Origin: Hydractinia symbiolongicarpus
Taxonomy: Eukaryota; Cnidaria; Hydrozoa; Anthoathecata; Hydractiniidae
NCBI RefSeq assembly: GCF_029227915.1
Contig: NC_079878.1
Location: 4,714,001-4,778,000, forward strand
Length of the DNA: 64,000 bases
Reading direction: 5' to 3'
In this document: positions 24,968 through 36,294 of the stretch, piece after piece
Layout of the letters: every line of letters starts with the position of its first letter
How positions within the stretch are numbered: the stretch's first letter is position 1
Program-made: the position numbers and the translations under genes
Notes under the pieces: generated by a model
What the model was told of the DNA's origin: nothing
What the model saw: the letters and a program-made list of their open reading frames with translations, nothing else
The model's database searches: none

Positions 24968-26109
24968 TTATTTAGAGAACGAGTGAATCACAGAGTCGGA
25001 CGATTTCAGAATGATTTGGCTTTCTAACAAGAAGAAGAAACTTCTACAATAAAAAAACAAATTCAAAACAATAATCTTGTTTTTATGTCGCATACAGTGT
25101 CTGCTTTTTCTGGGCGTTGTACAGGTGCGATTTATATTGGTACGTTGTTGAGATCTGGAACAGCACATTCTTCTTGAGAAGACACTAAATACTCGACTTT
25201 CTCTACCAAATCTTCTGTATAGCTCTAATCTTTTTTTGTCGAAATTTTTTTTTACTACCCAGGCGCCAGAAACCTTTGAGTATTGGTGTTTAAACCGCAA
25301 TTCTCCATCTTTTGAACTTGTGCCAGCATTATGATCTAACATTGTTAACTGAGACCGCGCGACCATACCACTGTAGCTAAAATGAAGCCGTTTGGGGCAG
25401 TATTTGTTATAAAGGGCATGATACACCTCTGAACCGCCAGTATGTTTAAATTCAACTAGGTACTTCAAGTCTCGTACCAATAGTTTATCTCGCACAATTT
25501 TCTACAGCGCTATCAAAGGAGTAGAACCCTCTCAAAGCCATTTTTTAATTCGGCTGTCGTCTTCACTGAGTTTGGCGTGGGCACACTTCTTGTAAAAAGT
25601 GTTTCCTTCCCAGTGATGTCTATTACTCACATGGTGTAAAAACTGCACCACTTTTGCTTTAAAATTTTTGAATTACCCTCGCATGATGCACAGCACCAAC
25701 AAAAGTGATTGATAACAGACTTTATCCAGGGTTATAAATCACGGGCACTTTTTTTCCCGCTGAGCTACGTGCCATATATCAAATTGATGATTAATGTCAT
25801 TCTGCATCTCTTTAAATTATTTCCTTATTTAAATATTTCGATCGGTTGTAAGCCTGTTAATGGATATTCCAGCATTACCGACACGGTCTAGTACTTTAAT
25901 CATCCTAGCTTTTCCATCCTCTTTGAATTTTCCACTTCTCCCACATGGATCACATGGAAAGCCAAAATTTCTTCAGATTCCAAATTCATAAGGGTGTATG
26001 TACCGTCGCCTATCAAATCATGTTCCCTGTGTAATGTGTACACTTTATGGAAAGTCGGAAAAAGCCGGAAGGAGTTGCATTCTTGAAAAAAAATGCAACT
26101 GGAGTCCAC
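24968..26109 (-). pseudogene. Transposase-like repeat-family protein, several breaks
   Basis: Pieces in one order on the minus strand form a single protein family known to me as a repeated, transposase-like protein of cnidarians and fishes. From 26109 these are DGTYTLMNLESEEILAFHV and NSKRMEKLG, then LTTDRN and HQFDIWHVA, INHFCWC, VVQFLHHVSNRHHWEGN, and finally the long open part from 25495: LLVRDLKYLVEFKHTGGSEV, NKYCPKRLHFSYSGMVARSQ, GELRFKHQYSKVSGAWVVKK. At least three frame changes and two stops are present. The DGxYTLM and TDRN motifs could be acidic residues of a DDE-type nuclease. I cannot name the superfamily with certainty. Confidence 0.6.
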
Positions 26110-26278
26110 TGGTCATTGTTATTGCATGTCAGTGTCAATTAAAAGTTTGTATATTCACATGCGGTATATGTGCTCTAAATATCAGTGCAAATGTTATTAC
26201 AAAAAACTGAGTCTTAAGTTCTTATTTTGAGTAATCTCTTTATTAATTCCACCACCTGGTGACAGGGATAGGAATATA

Positions 26279-26536
26279 GTGAAAGTAGGCGTTAAAAAAA
26301 CATTTGTATATTTCATGGAAGCTCTCCAAAGCAACTCTGATCAGGATGTCTTTACCACTCAAGTTAACCTTCGGTTGTCAACTTTGAAGCCGCGCCATTC
26401 AAAAGTCATGAAGGAGATCTATGAAAAGGAAGGAAGCATTAGGGTAGGATGGAAGGCAGCTGGTATTACAGACACTTTGAAGGAGGGTCGCCAACGAAAC
26501 CAAAATTTGATTAATTTAAACCACTTTACTGTGTGA
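26279..26536 (+). pseudogene. DDE_1 transposase C-terminal remnant
   Basis: The frame reads VNLRLSTLKPRHSKVMKEIY, then IRVGWKAAGITDTLKEG, the C-terminal signature (LRLTTLKPLHA...GWKAAGI) of DDE_1/pogo-related transposases. The catalytic domain is missing upstream. Its orientation is opposite to the neighbouring transposase-like remnant, so it is a separate insertion. Confidence 0.6.
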
Positions 26537-26759
26537 TATGTAATATCAGAAAAATCGCGTTAATTACCACAAACTTAAATACCAAAATTTATAAATTTGA
26601 GTTAATTTTATGTATCATAATTAATCCCCCTTTATTAAGTTAACTACTTATTTTCGTGTAATAAGGTAAATTGTTTGTTGGAACATTGATACATTTATAT
26701 CGAAATCCGAGTAATTGTCAATATTTTTTTTTTCTACTTTGTCAAACGATAATTCACAA

Positions 26760-27143
26760 CAGGGGCGGCCCCACAATTTCCAAAGGGAAGGGGCTTAGGC
26801 ATTTTGAGATTTAAGTGACAATCAACAAGCGAAGCGAGTTGCCGAAACAGCAGGGATTAGCGGGGGTCCAGGTGCTGTAAGCCCCTTGTTCCCACAAGCC
26901 GAAGCCTCTGAAAGTCAACGCATTTTTAGAGTCCTAAAATACGTGAAACGGCTATTTCGGCCCTGCTTGTTACGTACTGATTTCGTTGGTATACGTCCCT
27001 AAAAAATCGAAGTATTTAGTGAGATAGCCTGCAGGTTCTCCGGTTGGATAACAACAATTTTCATGCAGTGATAGAGACACTTATATTCAGAAAATAAAAA
27101 AATTATTACTTGGCAAAAAGCCCCCCTAGTGGTGCCGCCCCTG
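26760..27143. mobile_element. 384-bp MITE with CAGGGGCGGCNCCAC ends
   Basis: CAGGGGCGGCCCCAC at the left is matched inverted by GTGGTGCCGCCCCTG at the right, with one mismatch. The interior is GC-richer than its surroundings (GCGAAGCGAGTTGCCG) and encodes nothing. No clear target duplication was found. The first nine bases match the ends of the 4286-7578 element. Confidence 0.7.
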
Positions 27144-27692
27144 TATAGTAAGAATGCGTAAATTTAATCAACATAAAATTTAATTTCTTAGAAATATACA
27201 CCTATTTCCAAAGACCAGCAGGTAGAAACTTGTGCACTGTTGATATGTTTGGTGATTTCATTGTATTTAACAGAGTTTGTTAGTAGCATAGTTTAATATC
27301 CTTATTATTTCGTTGTGCTCTAATTGTCTCACATTCCAATTGCGACAGCGTAAGTTATTGTAATTTGGGTTTATGGTTTTGTGTGCACAAGGTCGACTTA
27401 ATGAAGTTTGTGACTTATTAATGCATAATCCTGCTAATGATCCAAAAAGATTTGATGTACGTTGCAATAAAATGACACCCTTAGTCTGATTGACTTAATT
27501 GTCTCCTTGTTATTGAGAAATACAGGTAGCACAAATGTTTTTGAAATACATTTGGCCTGTGGATAATATGTTATTCAAAACACTTGCACAAAACCAATGT
27601 AACTTCTATGGGCATAACGCAATAAGAGATTTTAATTTAAAAATTTAAATATGAAGTGAAAGAAATTATCTACTCCAAAAACTGAAAAATTG
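27144..27692. other. Intergenic
   Basis: A 66-codon minus frame at 27267-27467 is unconvincing. No repeat structure seen. Confidence 0.35.
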
Positions 27693-28371
27693 CTAGCACG
27701 AATGTCTACGTGGTATGAACCTGGCAAGGAAGGAGCATGTAAAAAGCAGTGTTGTCACAACTGCATGTTTATCTCGACTTCGCATGTTGGGATTTCGTTT
27801 CACGTACAAAAAAACTGTTGTTTGTACAAAAACAATGAAACAGTGCAAGAGAATTATAAATACCCAAGAAAGTATTGAATAAGCATCCCAAAACTGAGTT
27901 ACGTAGTGCTTGCAAGTGATGGGAAGAGGAATACAAACTATCCAAGCTTCAGCAAGTATTTTCGAAATAGTGTTTTTCTCTCTTCGTATCGCATGTGTGA
28001 GTGGTTTCATAATTGCTAAGTAGATTTCCACTAATATCGACATGGAGAAAGAGGTGAAGCCAATATATTGCACGTGACAGAGTTTATCAAAAGTCTTGCT
28101 TAGAAACACGCTCATTGCTACAGCCACAAGTAATCCATATAGAAAATCTGAAAACGACCAAAGCGCACATAATAGTTTCATGTTACGGCGCTATTCCGGT
28201 TTTGTTATATATATATGAAAAAAAAACATTCCATTTACAAGTAAATTTAGTAGTGCAAATATAAATGCAGCTACATGAAAAGCCAAAAACTTAATTCTGA
28301 TTTCGAGATAATATTTTATAATCATTGGAAATGCAAGTATTTTTGGAGGTGTTAGATTCCATTGCAGTCAT
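27693..28371 (-). pseudogene. Class A (rhodopsin-like) GPCR, broken
   Basis: The reading starts at 28371 with an N-glycosylation-rich N-terminus (MTAMESNTSKNTC), shifts frame near 28310, then gives TM1 (HVAAFIFALLNLLVNG). A TAG follows at 28191-28193, then TM2 from 28181 (ALWSFSDFLYGLLVAVAMSV), TM3 ending in VEIYLAIMKPLTH in place of a standard DRY, and TM4 and TM5. Intracellular loop 3 is basic (KRNPNMRSRDKHAVV) and TM6 starts before a stop at 27693. The single-exon layout is typical of expanded cnidarian receptor families. One stop and one or two shifts make it a recent pseudogene. Ligand unknown. Confidence 0.6.
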
Positions 28372-29831
28372 CAATATCAACGTTAACCAAACTTTCAATC
28401 TTGTATCAATATATTTTCTGAAACAGAAAAAAAAAATTTATTGAAAAAATAACAATAAAAAACAGGTGAGTAACTGGAAATGTATTGAAAATTAAAAAAA
28501 AGATTTATTTCATTAAGTACCATTATAATCTGAACATGGAATTAAACACGACAAGGGTGATTACATCTTTTTTGTTGAATATATAATCCTGTAGATAATA
28601 TTTTGACAGATGGCCAAGTTTCCCTCACCTTGCCTAAAAAGATTGAGGGCTACAAACACGTTGATATTTTAGATGCGTATGTGATCTAAGCAGCACGATT
28701 TGTAAAACTACTTTTAAAAATAAAACACTTTCTTTTAATTTTAACATGTTTCGACAATTCTTAAGGTGTTAAAGTTTTTATGAGTACATACTAAAACTAT
28801 AACTAAATAAAACACACGTCTAAGAGGCTGTTCATATAGAGCGAGCTGGTCCGGTTAACTGGACTAACTCTACAGGCGAGGTGAGCTGGTCCTAGTTACG
28901 CAGGCTGAAGAAAATAACGAATGTTTGTTTATGTATTTTACATGGCGTTCTAAATTAAATTTAAATTACAAGGATTCTTCAAAAAAATGGAGAATGCTAA
29001 AAATAATGTTGATTTTGTCAAAACAAAGGTAAATACACAACAACATAAAATTATGTTACTGTTATGTTTTTATGTGTTTAGTGTAGTCTTGTTTTATTAT
29101 GACTATGATTGACAAGTCTCTTATAATAATACAGAGCTTCCGTGTGTCTGTGTGTGACTTTTGCAAAGTGGATTGTATTCATTTTTTTGATAAAGTCTAT
29201 AAAACATCGCCTATAAAATTGTTCTGTAATTTACCGAACTTTAATGTTAAGGTAATAATGACGTCAAAGGAAAGTTACTAACATTAGTGAAGCCCTTACA
29301 GTGCACTTAAAACTTTGTGGCTAACTAACTTGGAAACGAGGTGGTGACGTCAATCACTTTTCAGTGCGTGGGTGACTAAGGACCATCTGGGACCAAATTG
29401 GGTAAGTTTCTTAAACCTGGGTCCCCGAATCCGTTCCGAAGTGAGCGGGTTGATGACGTCCTCCAATATCTCTACAACCTTTTGTCAAATGTACATCATC
29501 TTATACGTTTTCTTGATCAGCGTTTTAAGATCTATACGATGAATGCAACAGGTATATAAATTTCTAAAAATATTTTTCGTTTATTTGTTTGTCTTTGCTC
29601 ACGTGAGCGATATTTTTAAACATTTATACTTCCTTAGGTGTTCGTCCAAAACATTTGATTCCATGCATTATTTTAATCATGGAGGCATAGGTATAGCTTC
29701 TTTTACACCTCCATATTTTGATCAAATATTAAAGTCTACACAATAGAGGCAACCAGTGAAGAAATTTCTAAAATAAGAATATTTTATTGAAGAAGAACTA
29801 ATTTGTTTATCACTAAAACACTGCCAAGCAG
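28372..29831. other. Intergenic
   Basis: GAGCTGGTCC is repeated around 28840-28895 within GTTCATATAGAGCGAGCTGGTCC, a likely short repeat. Otherwise AT-rich and without supported genes. Confidence 0.35.
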
Positions 29832-29899
29832 TGAGAGGGATTCAATCCGCGGTCCCCAGAACTGGGAGCCGCAGACGAACCCACTACACTACGTGCGGC
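29832..29899 (-). repeat. tRNA-like sequence, probable SINE head
   Basis: On the minus strand TAGTGTAGTGG fits a Pol III A box and GGATTGAATCC is one base from a B box. The central stem CCCA-GTTC-TGGG has a 4-nt loop, too small for an anticodon loop, so it is not a functional tRNA. Confidence 0.45.
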
Positions 29900-30833
29900 A
29901 ACATGTTAGTGATGAACTCAGATAGTTTATCCGAATGGTGTGTATACATATATGGTGTGTATGATAAATATTCACCTATAAGAATATTTTGTTGATGGGT
30001 CTTTCCTGAAGTTATCAAAATTCAAGATATGGTTTTCTTTACCATTGTACTCCTGCCTAAGTGGATTTTTCCACGGGTCTTATCGACTAGTAAGAAAGTA
30101 ATTCTGTAAAATTTACAAAGTAAACCCCTTAAAGTAAATTTATTTTCCTAGCCTAAAAGCTAATAAATAAAAATATGAAAATTTTTGTACTGGCAAAAAC
30201 TCCCAGCATTCTTGTTCTTACACCAATTTTTGTGAACTTTTTTAAACTTTTTTAATATAGAGATTTTCCCTTTTTTCACCTTAGATTAGCATTATTCTAC
30301 CCTATTGGCAATCACGTGGTCCTAGCAGCGTACTGTTACATCCGTCGCCAATCAAACACGAAAGGGATCCAGAAAACCACGAAGAGCAAAAACTATCTCA
30401 TTATTATACTCACCCGTGAATTCCAATATTTTAAGTTATATATCTTGGTTAAATTATTAGCCATAATATTAACCCTGATTACAATTCTTTTTTAGGATAA
30501 GAAGCAAAATCTTAAAACACTAAAAAGCAAAATGCTTACAATGAAAAAACGAAGCACATAACATAAACATATAGGTATACTTCAGACAAAATATCTTGTA
30601 GTATCCTCGCATGTATAAATATTTGGCGGTAAAATGTCTGCTTGACAAACATGATTACCGTGTAATTAAACCAACTCAAGCTTCTAAAATAATAGTGTCA
30701 ACTTTTATTGTTTTATTGTCACTGGTTTCGTCACTTTCGTGTGTATTATCTCACTTCTTACAGAGCTACAAAGGTCAGTGCATTTTATGCCGTGTACAAA
30801 ACACTGACAATTGCTAGTATTGCACCTTTTTAT
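29900..30833. other. Intergenic
   Basis: No gene, hairpin or tandem array supported. The 68-codon plus frame at 30611-30817 lacks any recognisable feature. Confidence 0.35.
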
Positions 30834-32380
30834 TCAACAAGCGCATGAAACCATGTCTAGGACGAAGTCTGGATCAAGTTTCTCAACATCCAGACTACGT
30901 TCGATGTGCCATCTGACATTCCATTCATGATCGTTTGGTGACGGAATCTCAGGCATCAACTGCAACGACCGTTTTATGATTGCCGTTACGTATAAAACAC
31001 GCTTACAATGACACAGCAACGCATCTCGGGTAGGTGGTAGTCTTTGTGGATCAGAAATAGGAGTTTTGCTGGAGCAGAACTTCATGTATTTTTCTTCATC
31101 AATATCTGAGCATGTTTTTATCCCGCAAAGCTCACATACGAATTTTTCGATAGCTGGAAAAAGGGACACATCGAAAGTAAAAGAATCATCAAATTCTGAA
31201 AAAACATTTAAGTAATGTTGGGAATCTTTTAAGATGTTATATCCTTTCAACTTTCCAAGTCCATGAAAGGCGCCGGTGTAGTCATTCCCTGTAAAAGAGT
31301 GAAATGTTAGCATTGCTAAAGCACATTCATCTCTAATATCAGCTCTCATGCTTGTGATTTCTATCAGGCGTAAGTTATTACTGGTACCAATGCATATATG
31401 TTTACGGGTTTGTATTTTATCAACAAAACACAATGCATACAATGGTATGTCGCTGTCGACTGTAGGCAAACTGACTGGAACAATTATGGCCGGACTTGGT
31501 ACAAAAAATATCTCAAAAAACAAATTCAGTATAAGTTGATACTGTTTCATCATCTAATGAGATATCTGTTTCAATGTTGGGCACTGGTGCTGGGTCAACT
31601 CTTTTTTTTGCTATAGATTGCTTACAATCCTGGTGGGTAAAGCATGGAAAGATCTTCTGCAAATCACAGGTCTGCATTCTTCCGTATCATTCAACGGTTC
31701 TTGATAAGGTTCGTGAGGTAATTGTACAATGATTCCATTCGTACAATGTATGGACACCCCACTCAGTGTTTCAGGATTGATGTCGTTGTTATCCCAGATA
31801 AAATTAACGAATGAAGAATATTGTATGTTCGACGGTAGAAAACTACGGCTCAAATGACGCTGCACATGCTGCTCTGAAATATTTGTTTTCAAATATGAAA
31901 CATCGTCATAAGATATTACGTGTCCTAAAAGTCTAAGTAACAAGTTGTTTTGACCCAGTTTTCCGTTTTGTGCACATAAAACGTGCTTGTTTCCGTTCGT
32001 TACAGCGTAAATAATGTACTAGCATGTGCGATAGGGTTTTTGTATCACCAATTCTATTACTTGTATATTCTATTTACAAGTCTAAAAGAGCACTCAGTTC
32101 AATAATCTCCCCGTTTTCTATGACTCTATTCCGTACGCATTCATAAAATTCATTTATTAATGGGTTATCGACTACCCCACGTCTGCTGATAGTTCGTGTG
32201 TAATCACTCCACCAAGATTGATGATATATGAGTCGCAAAGATCCTATCTCATTATCAGCCACATATGTCGGCTAGCAATTTTGGATTATCGTTTCGTTGC
32301 AAGGCAGCATCTTGTAACTTAATAGCTGCGTTTTTGGTCATTATTTTTGACAGACGCTCGTATGCACATCGATTTCTTTT
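30834..32380 (-). pseudogene. Conserved repeat-family protein (FTGNDYTGAFHG motif), broken
   Basis: Successive minus-strand pieces belong together. IYHQSWWSDYTRTISRRGVV lies at 32262-32074. From 31943 come GHVISYDDVSYLKTNISEQ and FVNFIWDNNDINPETLSGVS with HCTNGIIVQL. After a shift near 31611 come DISLDDETVST, and from about 31440 ALAMLTFHSFTGNDYTGAFH, FVCELCGIKTCSDID and LPPTRDALLCHCKRVLYVTA. This family is widespread in cnidarian and other invertebrate genomes. I know no established function. Its repeat nature and the integrase-like gene directly upstream on the same strand suggest transposon cargo. Several frameshifts make it inactive. Confidence 0.6.
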
Positions 32381-32575
32381 GGTTTTTTTTTAGAAAATGC
32401 AATATATATGGTCAGCGGTTACTCTGTCGAAAGGAATAAACGGCTTCAGTTTAATAAAGATGGAGTTTGAAGGTAGGGGACGATTGCTTTTTTCAAATAA
32501 ATTATTTTTTTTTCTAAACGATGACCTTGAACATGAAGCAAAAGCCTGGTCAGTACTCGTCTCTGATGAGTGACT

Positions 32576-33382
32576 TCAAGATATTATGAGCGTATTCCAA
32601 TCTTCTTTCACGGACAATATTTCTTGTTTTAGTAAAGACATAAAGCAGTAGCGAACGCAATCCAACATAACAGGATCATCTGTATCAATCATGTCAAAAT
32701 CGACGATTCCTTTGCAGTGTCGACCAAAATGATTTAATTCGTTGATTATGCGTAGATGTTGTTATACTAAAATTATTAACGTTTGAATCTCCGTTTCATG
32801 AGGACAAATACAAGTGGATAGGTTCGATTAATGCGTGCTCTGTGCCATCGTCAGCTTTGATTTCTAGCGGTGTTCCTCCGCATACACGAAAGGCATCAAG
32901 ATAGAATTTAGCAACCACCTCTGGCATTTTGTTTGTTGTTGCTACATCTAACAATATTAACCTTCTGGAAAAGTCATCAATATACGCATGAATGCTGAAA
33001 CCGAACGGATTCAGTTTGTTGTGGCCATCTATGTGCCATACAATGTTCGGGCCACTTGCAACATATTTCCGACGGTGTAAACTACGCCTTGTTCTAAGTT
33101 CAACTCCACCGGATCTAAACGTTTTATGATTTGTCTCACGTCTTCTCGTCTGCAAAAGAATCCCTTCGATAGTAATGATTTATGAATCCTTTTATAGCCT
33201 ATGTTCGATCCACTACCACTCAATTCATCTCCAACAGCTTTCACTACATCCTCCCTAGCACTTCTTATATCATGCAAAGGACGTCTCTCATACCTTTTTT
33301 GCGGAACCATCTCTTCAAGGGGGAAGCGCTTTGTCAGACCATCTTCAAAATATCTATGAACTGCTTCGTGTATATCCGCCAT
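32576..33382 (-). pseudogene. Integrase-core (rve-like) transposase, broken, catalytic Glu replaced
   Basis: The start at 33382 (MADIHEAVHRYFEDGLTKRF) is followed by a helix-turn-helix-like N-domain (IGYKRIHKSLLSKGFFCRRE). A shift near 33060 leads into the catalytic core: GPNIVWHIDGHNKLNPFGFS, IDDFSRRLILLDV, KADDGTEHA. A stop near 32806 and a further shift precede HNQRIKSFWSTLQRN. By comparison with this integrase-core family, the Asp of WHIDGH, the Asp of DDGTE and a Glu in NQRIE should form the DDE triad. Here the Glu codon is AAA (32733-32735), so catalysis would be lost even without the frameshifts. This resembles stand-alone integrase transposases (IS3EU/Ginger-like), not a retroelement, because no reverse transcriptase is adjacent. 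Confidence 0.7.
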
Positions 33383-33538
33383 CTTAACATTGCAGCATGG
33401 CGAAACGACATAAATATATTGTTTCTCACAAGACTGAAAACGTTTTATGTTGATAAGTTATTTTGTATTTTTAAAACAAAAAAAATTTTACGTGAAAAGA
33501 AAGTGCGTAGCAAAAAAATATGTATAAAAAATATATAA

Positions 33539-33672
33539 AATGCGCGTAGCAAAAAATAATGCGCGTTGCAAAAAAAAAATTGCGCGTTGCAAAAATAAAT
33601 TTGCGTTTCAAAAATATAAATGCGCGTTGCATAAAATAAATGCGCGTAGCATAAAATAAATGCGCGTAGCAG
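33539..33672. repeat. TGCGCGTWGCAWAAAATAAA minisatellite
   Basis: Six to seven units of about 20-24 bp contain GCGCGTTGCA or GCGCGTAGCA separated by A-rich spacers. It lies just upstream of the integrase-like gene and ends at GCAGCTGACCC. Confidence 0.85.
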
Positions 33673-33919
33673 CTGACCCTTCAGGGCCATCGTAAAAAAC
33701 AAAAGTTTAAAAGATATACTTCCTTCATTGAAAACAAATCAGTTAATCAATAATTTTTATGAGCGCACGAAGAATTAAATCAAGTAGACACGAAAACACG
33801 AAAAAAATATCAATGTTTCATCTTCTAAACTCACAAAGAGAACTCACAAAGAGATATTTACACGAGCATATATTTCTAAAATCTCAAAACGGCGTGGTCG
33901 TCATTCCTATATATATATA

Positions 33920-34399
33920 CATACAAAGTGTATAAAACACAGACTCAAAGTCCACGAACTACTACACTCACCAACACTGAAATCAACATTTTCCTTAGAC
34001 ATGATGCTAAATAATCTAAAAATGATAAGTATAGTGCAAGTATTATGCAAGTTAGAAACAACTGCTTCTTTTACTTCGTACGTGATAGCTTTTCCTCACT
34101 CTTATTCTGTATTGTTCCTTTATTTCGTCAAATTTAAAGTTTCCACGTGCATTTTCGGCACAAACACTCTAGCGAGCGTGTCAAAAGACTGGTTCCCGAT
34201 GAAAAATAAAAAAAATCCATGGATACTGCCAACGGGTAAAATGATACCGCCCATGGTCAATGATACCGCCTACGGTGCGCGGAAAAAAAATTCGCGTCGC
34301 CGTGATGAAAGGGTAAACCAGCATATCACACTATTTTGTACGTGTGATTTAAAAATATGGCTGTGGACAAAAAATCAAGCCACCTATAAATTTCAATAG
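33920..34399 (+). other. TATA-like promoter and 132-codon frame, doubtful
   Basis: GTGTATAAAACACAG near 33928-33942 has a good TATA box, followed about 60 bases on by ATGATGCTAAATAATC, an open frame of 132 codons (34001-34399). The frame has no recognisable domain and unremarkable composition. It may be the promoter and 5' end of a lost element or simply chance. Confidence 0.2.
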
Positions 34400-35119
34400 G
34401 GATACCCTGATCTCTAATAAGTGTCCTTATTGAAAATATCATCTCAAAGCAAAATAATGCATAATGTCAAATGTAACTATTTGAGGATTTGATCAATTTA
34501 AGGGGGGTAGATGTAGAAGTATTTCCTTGGAACTCAAAGAAATACTCTCAAAAGATGCTAACCAACCAAGAAAAAATGATACAGAAGGTGGGACGCAGCA
34601 TTTTTAAAAATTGAAAGCACTGTAATACGGATGGTTTGTAATTTTTTGGGATCATTTGGCCGAAACAATGATTTTTCTAGAACGTTAGGTGTGTAAATAG
34701 GGTCAAGCAAAAAGACATCTTATTATCAAACAAGTATTTTATTTTTATTCTCATCATGTATATATTCTTATCTTCGTTCATTGAACATAAATTTTTGTTT
34801 TCTACAATTTCCTTCACAATTTCTCATTGTGCAGCTATAAGAGGGGTGTGCGCCGCGTGCCCCCCCTTCCCCTCTAAATGCGCCCCTGTAAATACAGGTC
34901 TTTAAACACAACAACAAAACAATATGATTAAAATGTTTTATGCCAAGATACCTCACACAACTCTGTGACTAGAGTTATCATGCACCCTATAATTGCAAAG
35001 GTTACACTGGATAACGGAATCATTCGAAATGTGAGATATAACTAATTGCTCATTATAATTATTTAATAGCTTCACCATGAATTTCGGCTCGAAAGATGTT
35101 TTAAGTGTTAATAGACTTT
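34400..35119. other. Intergenic with one transposon terminus
   Basis: GGGGTGTGCGCCGCGTGCCCCCCC...GCGCCCCTG (34844-34889) reads on the minus strand as CAGGGGCGCATTTAGAGGGG, resembling a DNA-transposon end. Its partner is not in view. Confidence 0.4.
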
Positions 35120-35300
35120 GCGACATTTATGGTTGAACATCAATTTTTGAGCGACATTTATGGTTGCGACATTTATGGTTGCGACATTTATGGTTGCGAC
35201 ATTTATGGTTGCGACATTTATGGTTGATTGCGACATTTATGGTTGCGACATTTACGGTTAAGTTTGCGACATTTATGGGCGATGTTGCGACATTTATAAT
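35120..35300. repeat. 15-bp tandem repeat GCGACATTTATGGTT
   Basis: Ten units, most exact, with insertions of 2-16 bases between some. The spacers are irregular and short, which excludes CRISPR. The open frame through it (RHLWLRHLWL) is an artefact. Confidence 0.95.
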
Positions 35301-35823
35301 TGATTGGGTCTTGGGTCTACATAATAAGACTAAAAATCAACATGTTAGTCTTGTTTTTTTTTTAATAGAACCGTGGCTGCCACTTAAATCTTAGTGCTGA
35401 GATTGAATTTAAAAAACACGTATTCTAAAAAACTTTTTTTGAAGTAAAAAAAACTATATACAAAATGTATATACGGTTAAGAAACATTATGGAGTCAACG
35501 TCGTGCCTAGTAAAAATTCGTTAACCAACGATCAAATTTTAGAATATATCAAACAGACTTGGTCAAATCGTCACTTCAAATAAAACAAAAGATGGGTAAA
35601 ACAAAAAATACTAAAGAGATTCCTGCCTCAAAAATGATTTTTTTATATGTTGTGAATAAAAAGAGAGTAGAGAGAATAAAAGTTGTTTATCGAGTTTTTT
35701 TGAATTTCTTAAAAGTCTTTTCGTTTACAAGATATTAAGCTTCAAAGATTTCCAGCTGACCTTGTGACATCATCATTGATGATATGATAAGGTAGTAAGC
35801 AAAACTTTTAAGCAGTGTGTCCT
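35301..35823. other. Left flank of the Polinton
   Basis: AT-rich, no genes. The bases TGTCCT at 35818-35823 form the left target duplication. Confidence 0.5.
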
Positions 35824-35946
35824 AGTAGTAGTAAGGAGTGATTTTAATCAGGTTTTCGCTCCTTTCACACCTTTACCCCTAAAAAACCCCGCTTCCACCA
35901 CTTCCACCACCACCTCATTCCAAAACAAGTAAAAAACGAAATCATA

Positions 35947-36012
35947 TGACGTCATCAACACATAATCATATTCATATGCCAATAACCAACACATAATAAT
36001 AATATGACGTCA
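35947..36012. promoter_or_regulatory. Two CRE octamers in the left repeat
   Basis: TGACGTCA occurs at 35947-35954 and 36005-36012, each followed by TCAAC. This is the palindromic CREB/ATF binding site. Duplication and preservation in both repeats suggest it matters. Binding is not shown. Confidence 0.5.
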
Positions 36013-36077
36013 TCAACGCATGTGCAAAGGCATATATACTATATATTCTGACATCAACAAAATTAGAATTGAGTAAA

Positions 36078-36088
36078 GGGAAATTCCC
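36078..36088. promoter_or_regulatory. Palindromic kappaB-like site, left
   Basis: GGGAAATTCCC fits the NF-kappaB consensus GGGRNWYYCC and sits at the inner border of the repeat, mirrored at 48450-48460. Confidence 0.45.
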
Positions 36089-36121
36089 TAATTGCCAGTT
36101 AACAGAGTTCTATCAAATAAA

Positions 36122-36279
36122 TATGACCAAGGAATATTGCGACGAATGCAGGATTAATCTCGATAAAAATATGATAGATGCAAGTGTTGACGGAGGTTAA
36201 TCATAAAAGGAAAAATGCTGTGTTGGCAGCACTATATAATGGGTCGTGTAGTTGTGAAAAATCCTTGGTTGGGCTCTGA
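36122..36279 (+). pseudogene. Small CxxC/CxC protein, frameshifted
   Basis: MTKEYCDECRINLDKNM runs from 36122 to a stop near 36197-36199. One frame over, NHKRKNAVLAALYNGSCSCE continues directly. The four Cys (CDEC, CSC) plus a His could bind zinc. It is the first frame inside the left repeat, where Polintons can carry small accessory genes. Very short and unrecognised, so tentative. Confidence 0.3.
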
Positions 36280-36294
36280 TTATTATAATAAAGG

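Larger units (their letters stand above)
35824..36090 (+). repeat. Polinton left terminal inverted repeat
   Basis: About 223 bp (to 36046) match the right repeat nearly base for base. The next 40 bases have diverged but end in the same GGGAAATTCCC block. Terminal bases are AGTAGTAGTAAGG. Confidence 0.95.

Noticed and set aside
34001-34399. New gene with TATA promoter
   Set aside because: No recognisable domain, low-complexity tail and no intron support; left as a doubtful feature.
35164-35394. Frame with RHLWL repeats; possible CRISPR-like array
   Set aside because: It is a translation of the 15-bp tandem repeat. Units are too short, spacers are absent or irregular, and the genome is eukaryotic.
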